Below, one piece after another: positions 8,471 to 18,186 of a stretch of 35,005 bases of DNA. Position 1 is the first letter of the stretch; each line of letters opens with the position of its first letter. A program made the translations under genes and the position numbers. This stretch comes from Hyphomicrobiaceae bacterium (GTDB lineage: Bacteria; Pseudomonadota; Alphaproteobacteria; Rhizobiales; Hyphomicrobiaceae): the NCBI GenBank assembly GCA_017353825.1, contig JAFMSC010000002.1, forward strand, positions 1-35,005. The letters run 5' to 3'. The notes under the pieces are model-generated. The model was given only the letters and a program-made list of their open reading frames with translations, was not told the origin of the DNA and ran no database searches.

Positions 8471-8592
8471 TGGGGAGCCTGTTCGGATATTTCGCCACCT
8501 GGGGATATTTCGGGTTCTGGCGATGGCTGGCTGCGGCGGCGATCTTCCTGGCCGTCGTGACCGTGTGGAGCTGGCTTGGGAGGCGCTCATGA
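8470..8592 (+). CDS. 40-aa single-TM protein
   Basis: MGSLFGYFATWGYFGFWRWLAAAAIFLAVVTVWSWLGRRS*; overlaps both neighbours by stop/start codons. Confidence 0.55.
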   Translation: MGSLFGYFATWGYFGFWRWLAAAAIFLAVVTVWSWLGRRS

Positions 8593-8780
8593 ACCTCGCC
8601 AACCGCATCACCGCGCTGCTGTGCTCGCTGACGACATTGCAAATCCGCGCCATGTCACCCGTGGACAAGCAACAGCTCTGCAACGAGTGCCTTCCCGTCT
8701 TGCAGGCGGCCATGCCGCCTCAGGCGCAGATCAAGGCCGGTGTGCTCTACGAACTCAAGCGGGGGGATCGCCCACAATGA
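8589..8780 (+). CDS. Hypothetical 63-aa protein
   Basis: ATGA overlap with the upstream stop; MNLANRITALLCSLTTLQIRAMSPVDKQQLCNECLPVLQAAMPP... Confidence 0.55.
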   Translation: MNLANRITALLCSLTTLQIRAMSPVDKQQLCNECLPVLQAAMPPQAQIKAGVLYELKRGDRPQ

Positions 8781-9043
8781 ACAGCACCATCAACTTCATC
8801 CGCGGGGTGTTCCACTGGATCGCCCTGACAGCTTTCTGGGGCTGGAACGCCGTCATGGCCTATCTTGGCTATGTGACCTGGGCGGCACTCCACGAGACGC
8901 CGCCCGAGTTCAGCCATACGGCCACAGCGCGCGCCGGCTACGACGCTGGCGTGACCTTCGGGATGTTCGCCATCCTGCTCCTCTGGGCGCTCGTCGCCGG
9001 CATCCTCTACATGATCGCGGCCAGCACTCGGAGGGCGCCGTGA
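8777..9043 (+). CDS. 88-aa two-TM membrane protein
   Basis: MNSTINFIRGVFHWIALTAFWGWNAVMAYLGYV...FGMFAILLLWALVAGILYMIAASTRRAP; ATGA overlap with the upstream stop. Confidence 0.7.
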   Translation: MNSTINFIRGVFHWIALTAFWGWNAVMAYLGYVTWAALHETPPEFSHTATARAGYDAGVTFGMFAILLLWALVAGILYMIAASTRRAP

Positions 9044-9162
9044 CCAAGCTGCTCATCGTGCTCGCAGCCGGCGCCTTGCTGCTGGCCCTGGTTAGTCCAG
9101 GGCCAGCAAGCCGGCCTAAGGTCCCGCGGTCATCGCCGCCGGGCCTGGTGCTGATCGCTTAA
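9040..9162 (+). CDS. 40-aa membrane/secreted peptide
   Basis: VTKLLIVLAAGALLLALVSPGPASRPKVPRSSPPGLVLIA*; GTGA overlap with the upstream stop. Confidence 0.45.
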   Translation: MTKLLIVLAAGALLLALVSPGPASRPKVPRSSPPGLVLIA

Positions 9163-9187
9163 ACTCGGATTCTGTAGGGGAACCAAT

Positions 9188-9545
9188 ATGTCCAAACTCG
9201 CATATGCCATCGTGCTCGCGTGCTGCCTCGCTACAGAGGCGCACGCCTTTGATGATGAGGCTTTCTGCCGGGCGTTCCAGGTCGAGGCTGTGAAAATCAA
9301 CCGCGACATCGGCACCAGGGTCGATAACATCACGGTGCTCGACGGGCTGGGTTCGCGCCTACGGCACGGCGCTCGGGGTCGTGCTCGACGGGCAGGTGGA
9401 AATCCGGCCGGGCCCACCCCCAGCTGCCGAGCACGCGGACATGCGCCCTGGTCCGGTCTTCGGCCTGCGTCCGCGCGGGCGGAAGTCCGATACGGGGATC
9501 GGCGAAAGCATCGGCCGCGCGTTCGGGGCGAGGAGGGCGCCATGA
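9188..9545 (+). pseudogene. Small secreted protein gene with apparent +1 frameshift near 9347-9351
   Basis: Signal peptide MSKLAYAIVLACCLATEAHA. Removing one G from the GGG run gives ...DGLVRAYGTALGVVLDGQVEIRPGPPPAAEHADMRPGPVFGLRPRGRKSDTGIGESIGRAFGARRAP*, ending in an ATGA overlap with the next gene. Confidence 0.55.
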
Positions 9546-9822
9546 GAAAAGGCCTAATTATTACGGGTTTCTCGCCCTCGCCGGCTGCATGAGCACCGAT
9601 GAGCAAATCGCCGCGAGCGCTCGCGAGGCGCTCGGGCCGAAGGTCGTCGCAGACTTCTGCGCGATGCCCGAGCAACAGAAGCTGGCCTATCTCACCAAGC
9701 GCCTGCGCTTCAGCGAGGGAAGTGCCGTGAACGTCGGCGGCCGTTGGTACGACTCGACCGTGGTGACCAGCCGCGAGCTGGCCGCGGAACGGGTGACGTG
9801 GCGTAGGAATCTAGGCTGTTGA
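9542..9822 (+). pseudogene. Small lipoprotein gene with apparent -1 frameshift near 9567
   Basis: Adding one T to the TTT run gives MRKGLIITGFLALAGCMSTDEQIAASAREALGPK..., which restores the lipobox LALAGC in frame with ORF 9589-9822. Confidence 0.55.
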
Positions 9823-9859
9823 GCTTCGAGGGCGCTTCCCCGCACCGGCGCCCCTGAGA

Positions 9860-9893
9860 CGCCGCCACCTGCTCCCCTGGGTGGCGGCGTTTT
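9860..9893 (+). terminator. Rho-independent terminator
   Basis: CGCCGCCACC-tgctcccctg-GGTGGCGGCG-TTTT: 10-bp perfect stem followed by a T run, just after the small-ORF operon. Confidence 0.85.
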
Positions 9894-10007
9894 CGTTCGA
9901 GAACCTGACCTGCACCGGGCAGGCCTCGAGCTGGACTGAGTGATGTCCCGGTGATGTCTTCTCGAAATCGAGGTTTGGAGAGCGCCGCGGTAACTGCCTG
10001 AAATAAT

Positions 10008-10084
10008 TGGTCGGGGCAGAGGGATTCGAACCCCCGGCCCCCTGCTCCCAAAGCAGGTGCTCTACCAGGCTGAGCTATGCCCCG
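10008..10084 (-). tRNA. tRNA-Pro(UGG)
   Basis: Minus-strand CGGGGCATAGCTCAGCCTGGTAGAGCACCTGCTTTGGGAGCAGGGGGCCGGGGGTTCGAATCCCTCTGCCCCGACCA; full cloverleaf with encoded CCA. Confidence 0.97.
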
Positions 10085-10250
10085 ACACGGGGGCGGATCC
10101 AACAGGCTCTTCCGCCGAAGTCCAGAGCGTTTTACAGGTTCCGGTCGAAAGTGCATAGGCCCCGCTGTCGGCCTTTTCGGCCGACCCACGGCGCCCCCGG
10201 CCCGGAACCTCCCGCCGCCGGGCCGATGCAAAGCGGTTCTGGAGAGCGCT

Positions 10251-10745
10251 ATGAGCGTCCGCCTGATGGTCCTCAACGGGCCGAATCTCAACCTCCTGGG
10301 GGTCCGCGAGCCCCATATCTATGGCACCACCACGCTCGCCGCGATCGAGGCGAGCTGCCGGGAGTTCGGAGGGGCGGCGGGCATCGCTGTCGCCTTCCAC
10401 CAGTCCAACCACGAGGGCGCCCTCATCGACCTTGTGCACCAGGCGCGATCGGCGGCCGACGCCATTATCATCAACCCGGCCGCGCTCTCCTTCACGTCCA
10501 TCGCCCTCCTCGACGCGCTTAAGGCCTTCGAGGGTCCCGTGGTGGAGGTGCATATCTCCAATATCCACGCCCGCGACGAATTGCATAGCCGCTCGATTAT
10601 CTCCAGCGTCGCCCGCTGCGTGATCTGCGGGGCCGGCCCCTACGGCTACGTCCTCGGCCTGCAGGCGGCGGCCAACCTGCTGAACGCGCTGCCCCTCTCC
10701 CTTTCCCCGCAGGCGGGGAGGGGGAACGCCCCTACAGCCCGCTGA
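10251..10745 (+). CDS. aroQ: Type II 3-dehydroquinate dehydratase
   Basis: VLNGPNLNLLGVREPHIYGTTTL...FHQSNHEGALIDLVHQA...IIINPAALSFTSIALLDAL...VEVHISNIHARDELHSRSIIS. Confidence 0.95.
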   Translation: MSVRLMVLNGPNLNLLGVREPHIYGTTTLAAIEASCREFGGAAGIAVAFHQSNHEGALIDLVHQARSAADAIIINPAALSFTSIALLDALKAFEGPVVEVHISNIHARDELHSRSIISSVARCVICGAGPYGYVLGLQAAANLLNALPLSLSPQAGRGNAPTAR

Positions 10746-11523
10746 ACCAGTTGTAACCCTGCTCCTCCCAGTAGCCGCCAGGATACTGGTTCACCACCGA
10801 GAGGCCCACCACGTGCTTTGGGTTCTTGAACCCGAGCTTCGTGGGGATGCGAATGCGTAGCGGAAACCCGAACTTGGTCGGCAGCGGCTGGCCGTCGAAT
10901 TTTAGTGTCATCTGCGTCTGCGGATGCAGCGCGGTGGCCATGTCGATCGAGCTCGAATAGCCCTCCGCACAGGCGAAGTGCACATAGTTGGCTCGGAGGT
11001 CCGCGCCGATCCGCTCCAGGAACACGCGCAACGGCACCCCCGTCCACTTGCCGATGGCGCTCCATCCCTCCACGCAGATGAGGCGCGTGATCTGCGTTTC
11101 CTGGGGCAGCGCGTTGAGTTGCTCGAGGCTCCACGGTCGTTGGTTCTCGACCAGCCCGTCCAGGACCAGGCGATAGCTGTCCTCGTCGACGTCTGGGGCG
11201 TCCTCCTCGTCGTAGTAGGCGTTGAACCGGAACGGGCGGACGATGGCGCTCTCGGGGTAGGTCTCGGCAAGGCGGCTGGGATCGAACAGGCGCGCCTGCA
11301 CCCAGTCGTTGAACTCCGAGATCTTGCGCAGCACGCGCTCCGCCGATGCGCTGTCGGAGACACCGCACCCTGTGAGCAGTACCAGCGCGCCCACGCTTGC
11401 CCCGTTGCGCAGGAACAGGCGTCGCGCCGGATCGGGAAGCAGCCCGGCCGCATCCCTGACGAGGAGGCGGACATCGATCCCTGAAATGGCCCCGCGCCGT
11501 TTTCGCACCGCAGCCTCCGTCAA
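10732..11523 (-). CDS. Sulfite-oxidase-fold molybdopterin-dependent oxidoreductase (MsrP/YedY-like), Tat-type lipoprotein signal
   Basis: RRLFLRNGASVGALVLLTGC (Tat + lipobox); Moco region ITRLICVEGWSAIGKWTGVPLRVFLERIGA; C-terminal NPKHVVGLSVVNQYPGGYWEEQGYNWFSGL. Confidence 0.9.
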   Translation of the reverse strand: MTEAAVRKRRGAISGIDVRLLVRDAAGLLPDPARRLFLRNGASVGALVLLTGCGVSDSASAERVLRKISEFNDWVQARLFDPSRLAETYPESAIVRPFRFNAYYDEEDAPDVDEDSYRLVLDGLVENQRPWSLEQLNALPQETQITRLICVEGWSAIGKWTGVPLRVFLERIGADLRANYVHFACAEGYSSSIDMATALHPQTQMTLKFDGQPLPTKFGFPLRIRIPTKLGFKNPKHVVGLSVVNQYPGGYWEEQGYNWFSGL

Positions 11524-12149
11524 CGCCCCAGGACCATGGCGCGCAGGCTTCTCGGCACCAGCAGCGCCATTACCACGTGCACAACCAGGAACAAAGCGAT
11601 GAAGGCCATCGCGAAAAAGTGCACGAGCCGCGCCCCTTCATAGCCCCCGAACAGTACCGCCAGGGGCCTCAGCTGAACCGGCTTCCAGACGGCGAGCCCC
11701 GAAGCGACGATCACCAACCCGGCCACGAGCACGCCGAGATAGAGCAGCTTCTGCACGGCGTTATAGACGCTGAGGTCGGCATGGCTGAGGCGCCCCGTCA
11801 GCGCCACCGCCAGATCGGCCATCACGCTTCGGGCCGAGACGGGCAGCAGCTTGCGGCGCAGCCGGCCGGTGACGAGCCCTGCCACCAGGTAGACAAGACC
11901 GTTGGCGGCCAGCACCCACATGGCCGCGAAGTGCCACAATAACCCGCCAGCCAACCATCCGCCGAGGGTGACCTCGCTCGGAAACGTGAACGGAAAAAGC
12001 GGCGAGGCGTTGTAGATCTGCCATCCCGATCCGATCATGATCAGCATGGCAACGGCATTGATCCAGTGCGTGATGCGGACGTAGAGAGAGTGGATGGCCG
12101 GCCGGCGGCCCACGGCCTTTTGAGCTTCGGCTTCGGCGAGGCTATTCAC
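11520..12149 (-). CDS. Cytochrome b561-type membrane subunit, partner of the molybdoenzyme
   Basis: SLYVRITHWINAVAMLIMIGSGWQIYNA...; several TM helices with His; 4-nt overlap with the oxidoreductase gene. Confidence 0.85.
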   Translation of the reverse strand: MNSLAEAEAQKAVGRRPAIHSLYVRITHWINAVAMLIMIGSGWQIYNASPLFPFTFPSEVTLGGWLAGGLLWHFAAMWVLAANGLVYLVAGLVTGRLRRKLLPVSARSVMADLAVALTGRLSHADLSVYNAVQKLLYLGVLVAGLVIVASGLAVWKPVQLRPLAVLFGGYEGARLVHFFAMAFIALFLVVHVVMALLVPRSLRAMVLGR

Positions 12150-12242
12150 AGGTCCGTCATTGGGTCTGGATACGCATCTTCAGCGGACTAAAATTGGCCC
12201 CTCCAGCGTCTATGGGCTAGCCAACTTTTCGGGAGGATCCCC

Positions 12243-12887
12243 ATGTCTTCGTTCATGCCGGCAACAAGCTTGACCTCGAGACGATGGCCTCGCCCACTCG
12301 GCGCGGTTGCGCTGGGCCTCACGCTGCTCGCATCGGCTGTATGGGCGCAGGACGCCCCTCTGCGCGTGCGCGGCACCATCGAGCGGGTCGACGGCGGGGT
12401 CTACGTCGTCAAGTCGCGGGACGGTGCCGAGTTGAAGCTGACCCTCGCTGCCAATGCCAAGGTGTCGGCGATCGTGCCCGCCAAGCTCGCGGACATCAAG
12501 CAAGGCCAGTACATCGGCGTGGCCGCCATGCCCCAGGCCGACGGCAGCCAGAAGGCGCTTGAGGTGCACATCTTTCCGGAGGCCCTGCGCGGCCTGGCCG
12601 AAGGCTTTCAGCCCTGGGACCTGGCGCCGAAGAGCACCATGACCAACGCCAATGTCGAAGCCCAGGTCACCTCCGCCGACGGCCAGACGCTGACGCTCAA
12701 GTACAAGGATGGAGAAAAGAAGATCATCGTGCCCGCTGGCACGCCCATTGTCTCCTTCGCTGCAGGCGACGCCGGCGACCTGAAACCCGGTGCCAAGATC
12801 TTCGTCGGCGGCGCCAAGAAGCTGCCCGACGGCACCCTGGAAGCGGCGCGCGTCAACGTGGGCAAAGGCACCGCACCTCCGATGTAG
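12243..12887 (+). CDS. Periplasmic DUF5666-like protein
   Basis: Signal peptide then RVRGTIERVDGGVYVVKSRDGAELKLTLAANAKVSAIVPAKLADIKQGQYIGVAAM; two OB-like repeats. Confidence 0.7.
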   Translation: MSSFMPATSLTSRRWPRPLGAVALGLTLLASAVWAQDAPLRVRGTIERVDGGVYVVKSRDGAELKLTLAANAKVSAIVPAKLADIKQGQYIGVAAMPQADGSQKALEVHIFPEALRGLAEGFQPWDLAPKSTMTNANVEAQVTSADGQTLTLKYKDGEKKIIVPAGTPIVSFAAGDAGDLKPGAKIFVGGAKKLPDGTLEAARVNVGKGTAPPM

Positions 12888-13499
12888 CCCCGGCGAGACG
12901 GGTCAGACCCACGGGGATCTGACCTGGCTCCAACGCTGATGGCGGAATGTGGGCGAAACCCACGGGCGTTGTGCCCTCTAGGTCGCCAGCGGTCCCCTTC
13001 ACGAACTCGACGTCTCAAGCAATTGCCTTCAGGTCGGACCCGTGGTTTCCCGCGTTTCGCCCGCGCGCGGGTTTGTCAGGGGCTGCGGTGCGCTCGTTGT
13101 GCCATTCCATCAAGTCGCAGGGTCCAGGGCCTTGCATCCTGAAGCGTGCCGCAAACGCCTCTTGCAACAGGCGAGCGCCTGCCGCACCAGTTTTGGTCTC
13201 GCCTTAATTGGCGCAAGCTGGGCGCCGCCGAGCGGCTGGGCGTCCGGATTGCTGCGCGCGACTGCCAGGACGACCTCGTCGGTCTGAGCGTCGAGGGCGC
13301 TTCAAGCGTACTTGGTGGCCCTCGTTTAACCTGTGGCCTGGATGGCCGGCGGGCGGGCTGTCCTCGGATTCCCAACCTTCAAGGTACCGCGTTTTCTCAC
13401 GGCGCTCCCCTGAACGTGGCGAGATGATTCGCCTCACGGCCGACGCAGCTGCCGGTTAGACCATTCGTCGCGGCGACCTTCGAAAGAACGGCACGGGGC

Positions 13500-14165
13500 A
13501 TGCGACGCTTGGCATACAGCGCTTGTCTATGGCTCTGCTGTTTGAGCTTGCGGCTGCCAAGCCTTGCGGAAGATCCGAACTCCTGCAAGGGCAGCCTCTT
13601 GGTGTGGCCGAACACGGCACCCACGCTCTACTTGTCGTGGACCGGCACGATTGCCGATCCGATGGCCGAGTGCATCAGGGCTCAATTCGACAAGGTGCGC
13701 GGGACCACCACCCGCGTGGTGCTGGAGCTCGATTCAGAGGGAGGGTATCTTCCCGCAGCCGAAGATGCGATCGCGACGCTGCGGAAAATCCGCCGGACGC
13801 ATCTTCTTGTAACCGTCGTTTCTCGCGGCAGGAAGTGTTGGTCGGCCTGCGTACCGGTCTTCTTGACAGGCAAGCGTCGCCACGCCGCGCTCGCGAGCAC
13901 TTGGCTGTTCCACGAGGTCAGCGCATGGGCTCAGGAGGGCAGCAGCCGCTACAAGACCGTCGACCGAGCCGTGAGCGACCGCGTGTTCCGCGATTATTTT
14001 CTTGCGGCCGGCGTCTCTGAACAGTGGCTCAAACGCCTGTATATCGTCATTCCCCATGCCAACTATTGGCAAACAGGGCAGAACCTCTGGGAAGATAAGA
14101 GCGGCATCATAACCTATCCGCTGGACAATCTCGTCCCGCGCAACACCGAGCGACCCAAATATTGA
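13500..14165 (+). CDS. Secreted ClpP/crotonase-fold-like protein (COG3904-like)
   Basis: Signal peptide; VVLELDSEGGYLPAAEDAIATLRK...CWSACVPVFLTGKRRHA...WLFHEVS (candidate Ser/His). Confidence 0.65.
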   Translation: MRRLAYSACLWLCCLSLRLPSLAEDPNSCKGSLLVWPNTAPTLYLSWTGTIADPMAECIRAQFDKVRGTTTRVVLELDSEGGYLPAAEDAIATLRKIRRTHLLVTVVSRGRKCWSACVPVFLTGKRRHAALASTWLFHEVSAWAQEGSSRYKTVDRAVSDRVFRDYFLAAGVSEQWLKRLYIVIPHANYWQTGQNLWEDKSGIITYPLDNLVPRNTERPKY

Positions 14166-14262
14166 CACCTGGTAGAGGGATCAGGCGTTGCCCGCCGTCC
14201 GCCGGTACCCGCGAGGGCGGATTTGCCGGCTTGCCCTAATCCCTCCTACGCCACGCCGGTCC

Positions 14263-16218
14263 TCACGCCCGCCCGCCCGTCCGCTTGTTCTGGCGATTGT
14301 TGACGAGGTCGTCCACCACGGCCGGCTCCGCCAGGGTGGAGGTATCCCCCAGGTTGGAGAAGTCGTCCTCGGCGATCTTCCTGAGGATGCGGCGCATGAT
14401 CTTGCCGGAGCGGGTCTTGGGCAGACCCGGCGCGAACTGGATGAGATCGGGCGTAGCCAGCGGGCCGATCTCCTTTCTCACGTGGGCTACCAGCTCCTTT
14501 TGCAGTTCCTCGCTCGGCTGGTAGCCGGCGATCAGCGTCACGTAGCAGTAGATGCCCTGACCCTTGATGTCGTGGGGGTAGCCCACCACGGCGGCCTCGG
14601 CCACCTTGGGGTGAGAGACCAGCGCCGATTCCACCTCAGCCGTGCCGAGGCGGTGGCCCGACACGTTGATCACGTCGTCGACACGGCCGGTGATCCAGTA
14701 ATAGCCGTCCTCGTCGCGCCGGCACCCGTCGCCCGTGAAATACTTGCCGGGGTAGGTGGAGAAGTAGGTCTGCACGAAGCGCTCGTGGTCACCGTAGACC
14801 GTGCGCATCTGGCCGGGCCAGGAGTCCAGGATCACCAGGTTGCCTGAGGTGGCGCCCTCCAGCAGGGCGCCCTTCTCGTCCACCAGCGCGGGTTTGATGC
14901 CGAAGAACGGCCGCGTGGCCGAGCCTGGTTTGAGCTTGGTGGCGCCAGGCAGCGGCGTGATGAGGATACCGCCGGTCTCGGTCTGCCACCAAGTGTCCAC
15001 GATCGGGCAGCGCCCCTCGCCCACCACGCGGTGATACCACTCCCAAGCCTCGGGATTGATGGGCTCGCCCACGGTGCCGAGCAGCTTGAGCGAGGAGCGG
15101 TCGGTGCGCTTGACGTAGTCGTCGCCTGCACCCATCAGCGCGCGGATCGCCGTAGGCGCGGTGTAGAAGATGTTCACGTCCCACTTGTCGATTACATGCC
15201 AGAAGCGCGAGGGCGTCGGGTAGTTCGGCACACCCTCAAACATCAGCGTGGTGGCGCCGTTGGAGAGGGGACCGTAAAGGATGTAGCTGTGGCCCGTGAC
15301 CCAGCCGACGTCGGCCGTGCACCAGTAGATGTCGCCGTCGTGGTAATCGAACACGTACTGGTGCGTCATGGAAACGAAGGTGAGATAGCCGCCCGTCGTG
15401 TGCAGCACGCCCTTGGGCTTGCCGGTGGAACCGGAGGTGTAGAGGATGAACAGCGGGTCCTCTGCGCTCATCTCCACCGGCGGGCAGTCGGCGCTCACCT
15501 TCACCAGCTCGTCGTGCAGCCAGATGTCGCGTCCCTTCGCCCAGGGGATGTCGGCCCCGGTGCGGCGCACCACCAGCACCTTTTCGTCGCCCCTGCAGTT
15601 TTTGAGCGCCTCGTCGGTGTTTTTCTTGAGCGGGATCGGCCGGCCGCCGCGCACGCCCTCGTCCGCTGTGACGATGAACTTGGAGTCGCAGTCGTTGATG
15701 CGCCCCGCCAAGCTGTCGGGCGAGAAGCCGCCGAACACCACCGAGTGGATGGCACCGATGCGGGCGCAGGCCAGGATGGCGTAGGCCGCCTCAGGGATCA
15801 TCGGCAGGTAGATGGTGACGCGGTCGCCCTTCTTGACGCCGTTGGCCTTCAGCACGTTGGCGAACTTGCACACCCGCTCATGCAGCTGCCGATAGGTGAT
15901 GCGCTCGTCGTGGGTGGGGTCGTCGCCCTCCCAGATGATGGCCACCTGGTCGGACCGCTTCTTCAGATGACGGTCGATGCAGTTGTAGGAGGCGTTGAGA
16001 GTGCCGTCCTCGTACCACTTGATGGAGATGTTGCCCGGCCCGTAAGAGGTGTCCTTCACCTTGGTGTAGGGCTTGATCCAGTCAATGCGCTTGCCAGCCT
16101 CACCCCAGAACCCGTTCGGGTCCTCCACCGAGCGCTTGTACAGGCCCAAGTACTTCTCGTTGTCGAGGTAGGCGCGAGCGGCCCATTCGGCCGGCACGTT
16201 ATAGACCTTCTCGGACAT
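14263..16218 (-). CDS. acs: Acetyl-CoA synthetase
   Basis: 651 aa; [74 protein letters not shown]. Confidence 0.98.
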   Translation of the reverse strand: MSEKVYNVPAEWAARAYLDNEKYLGLYKRSVEDPNGFWGEAGKRIDWIKPYTKVKDTSYGPGNISIKWYEDGTLNASYNCIDRHLKKRSDQVAIIWEGDDPTHDERITYRQLHERVCKFANVLKANGVKKGDRVTIYLPMIPEAAYAILACARIGAIHSVVFGGFSPDSLAGRINDCDSKFIVTADEGVRGGRPIPLKKNTDEALKNCRGDEKVLVVRRTGADIPWAKGRDIWLHDELVKVSADCPPVEMSAEDPLFILYTSGSTGKPKGVLHTTGGYLTFVSMTHQYVFDYHDGDIYWCTADVGWVTGHSYILYGPLSNGATTLMFEGVPNYPTPSRFWHVIDKWDVNIFYTAPTAIRALMGAGDDYVKRTDRSSLKLLGTVGEPINPEAWEWYHRVVGEGRCPIVDTWWQTETGGILITPLPGATKLKPGSATRPFFGIKPALVDEKGALLEGATSGNLVILDSWPGQMRTVYGDHERFVQTYFSTYPGKYFTGDGCRRDEDGYYWITGRVDDVINVSGHRLGTAEVESALVSHPKVAEAAVVGYPHDIKGQGIYCYVTLIAGYQPSEELQKELVAHVRKEIGPLATPDLIQFAPGLPKTRSGKIMRRILRKIAEDDFSNLGDTSTLAEPAVVDDLVNNRQNKRTGGRA

Positions 16219-16787
16219 CGCGCGCTTTTCCTCCCATGGAACTACGCCGTTGAGCCCTATTTATCTGCAGCCGGCAGCAATGGGCAACCGCCCGTTGGTC
16301 GAATGCCGGGCGGTGGCTTGACCGATGTAAGCGCTCATCGCCTTGCTTTTGAGGGCCGGCCGCCTGGCTCTCCGCACCAAACCGTTCCCGGGCGACCCGG
16401 ACAAACTCCTCCAGATGCCGGGCCAGCATCAGCATGGAAGGGGCAAAGGCGAGTGGAGCAAGACCGAGAAGAGGATGACTGCAAGCCAGTTGACGAAAAC
16501 GATCCCTCCGTCACTGGCCTTCTCGTGATCAAACTCTTGCCGCCAATCCCCTTTCCGAGCCAAGCGCCGCCGGTGGCGCCGATGCTTCTCCGCGTCGATG
16601 GCCCCGACGAGGGGCGGGCTTGATCGCGAACGTCGGCGTCAAGCGCACGCGATGTCACGCGCCGGGGATGGCCGACCGAACACAAAGGCGATCGGGCAAG
16701 CGCGATGATTGGCGCATTTCGGACCTCACGCCTCGTGCCCCAAACGGCGATCGAGCCGCGGGATCGGATCCGCTGGGTTCGGATTCG

Positions 16788-17483
16788 CTACGCCGCGACG
16801 TTGTTGGTGTTGGGGTCGCGCAGGACATAGCCGCGGCCCCACACCGTCTCGATGTAGTGCTGGCCGCCGGTGGCCGCCTGCAACTTCTTGCGCAGTTTAC
16901 AGATGAACACGTCAATGATCTTGAGCTCGGGCTCATCCATGCCACCGTAGAGGTGGTTGAGGAACATCTCCTTGGTCAGCGTCGTGCCCTTGCGCAGCGA
17001 GAGCAGCTCCAGCATCTGATATTCCTTGCTCGTCAGATGCACGCGCTGGCCGTTCACCTCCACCGTCTTGGTGTCAAGGTTGACGCGCAGGTTGCCGGTC
17101 TCGATTACCGACTGGGCGTGGCCCTTGGAGCGACGCACAATGGCATGGATGCGGGCGATAAGCTCGTCCTTATGAAACGGCTTCGTCATGTAGTCGTCGG
17201 CGCCGAAGCCCAGCCCGCGGACTTTGTCTTCGATGCCGGCGAGGCCGGACAGGATCAGGATGGGCGTTGAGACCTTGCTTACCCGGAGTGTCTTGAGCAC
17301 TTCGTAGCCGCTCATGTCGGGCAGGTTCAGGTCGAGAAGGATGATATCGTAGTCGTAGATCTTGCCAATATCCACACCCTCCTCGCCGGTCTCGGTGATG
17401 TAGACATTGAACCCTTCAGATTGAAGCATCAGCTCGATGCTCTGCGCGGTTGCGCTGTCGTCTTCGATCAGAAGGACCCGCAT
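16788..17483 (-). CDS. ctrA: Cell-cycle response regulator CtrA
   Basis: [67 protein letters not shown]...[53 protein letters not shown]. Confidence 0.97.
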   Translation of the reverse strand: MRVLLIEDDSATAQSIELMLQSEGFNVYITETGEEGVDIGKIYDYDIILLDLNLPDMSGYEVLKTLRVSKVSTPILILSGLAGIEDKVRGLGFGADDYMTKPFHKDELIARIHAIVRRSKGHAQSVIETGNLRVNLDTKTVEVNGQRVHLTSKEYQMLELLSLRKGTTLTKEMFLNHLYGGMDEPELKIIDVFICKLRKKLQAATGGQHYIETVWGRGYVLRDPNTNNVAA

Positions 17484-18186
17484 TGTTATTCCTCTCTTCC
17501 CTGACCCGCTGAGAGTCCCGCTGCCCACGCACGAAGGAGACGTACTGCCGAGGCCAAGCCCACTGGCGAAGCTAGACGCCACAAGTTAACGAAAGCTAAT
17601 TTTGCATTACGCCCTTGCGGCGCTTTGCACAACCGCTTCGTGCTGGCGCAGCACGCCTAGAAACCCACGCGCAGTCAACGACACGCGACGCAACCACCCA
17701 AGCTCCAGGTGCTTGGCCGCCGACCTTATGACGCGGCCGCCCTGCCGAAGAGACAAGGGAGGCAAGTTCCAACTTTTGTCGCTTTGGATGAGCCCCAGCG
17801 ACCAGCCCCGGACACGGTTTCGGGCGCAATTCCGGTGGCCGGGCCGAACCTAACTGATTTGCGAACGGGGCCCTAGAGGGGTAGAAGCAAAAAATTTCCC
17901 CTTGCGCGGCGCTGCCGAATTGGGCTGAGCTAACGTTGCTTTACCGCAACTTAAGTGCTCCCGCATAGCGTGCGCGGGGCGCGCGCGAAAGCCGGGCTCG
18001 GCCCGAACAGATCGATCCGGTGGTCGATCCGATCCAAACGGCACTAAGGATGCCGTCGCGCTCTTGGGTCGGCATGAGCACTGGTCGCCGGGTCGGCACA
18101 CAAAGCGCAAGCGTTGACGTGCAAAAGGATGCGAGACAAGCCATCTGCGGGATGCGGTCTAACATTGGGGTGTTGGGGTACGCACG

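Noticed and set aside
4583-10007. Complete prophage
   Set aside because: Integrase and ERF are phage-like, but there are no capsid, portal, terminase, tail or lysis genes; better described as a small integrated element or remnant.
12939-13459. Several 60-100 aa ORFs between the DUF5666-like gene and 13500
   Set aside because: Overlapping ORFs on both strands with no recognisable domains or convincing RBS; probably non-coding or decayed.
15031-16623. 530-aa plus-strand ORF opposite acs
   Set aside because: Antisense of a well-supported gene; long ORF expected from high GC and codon bias; no recognisable protein features.
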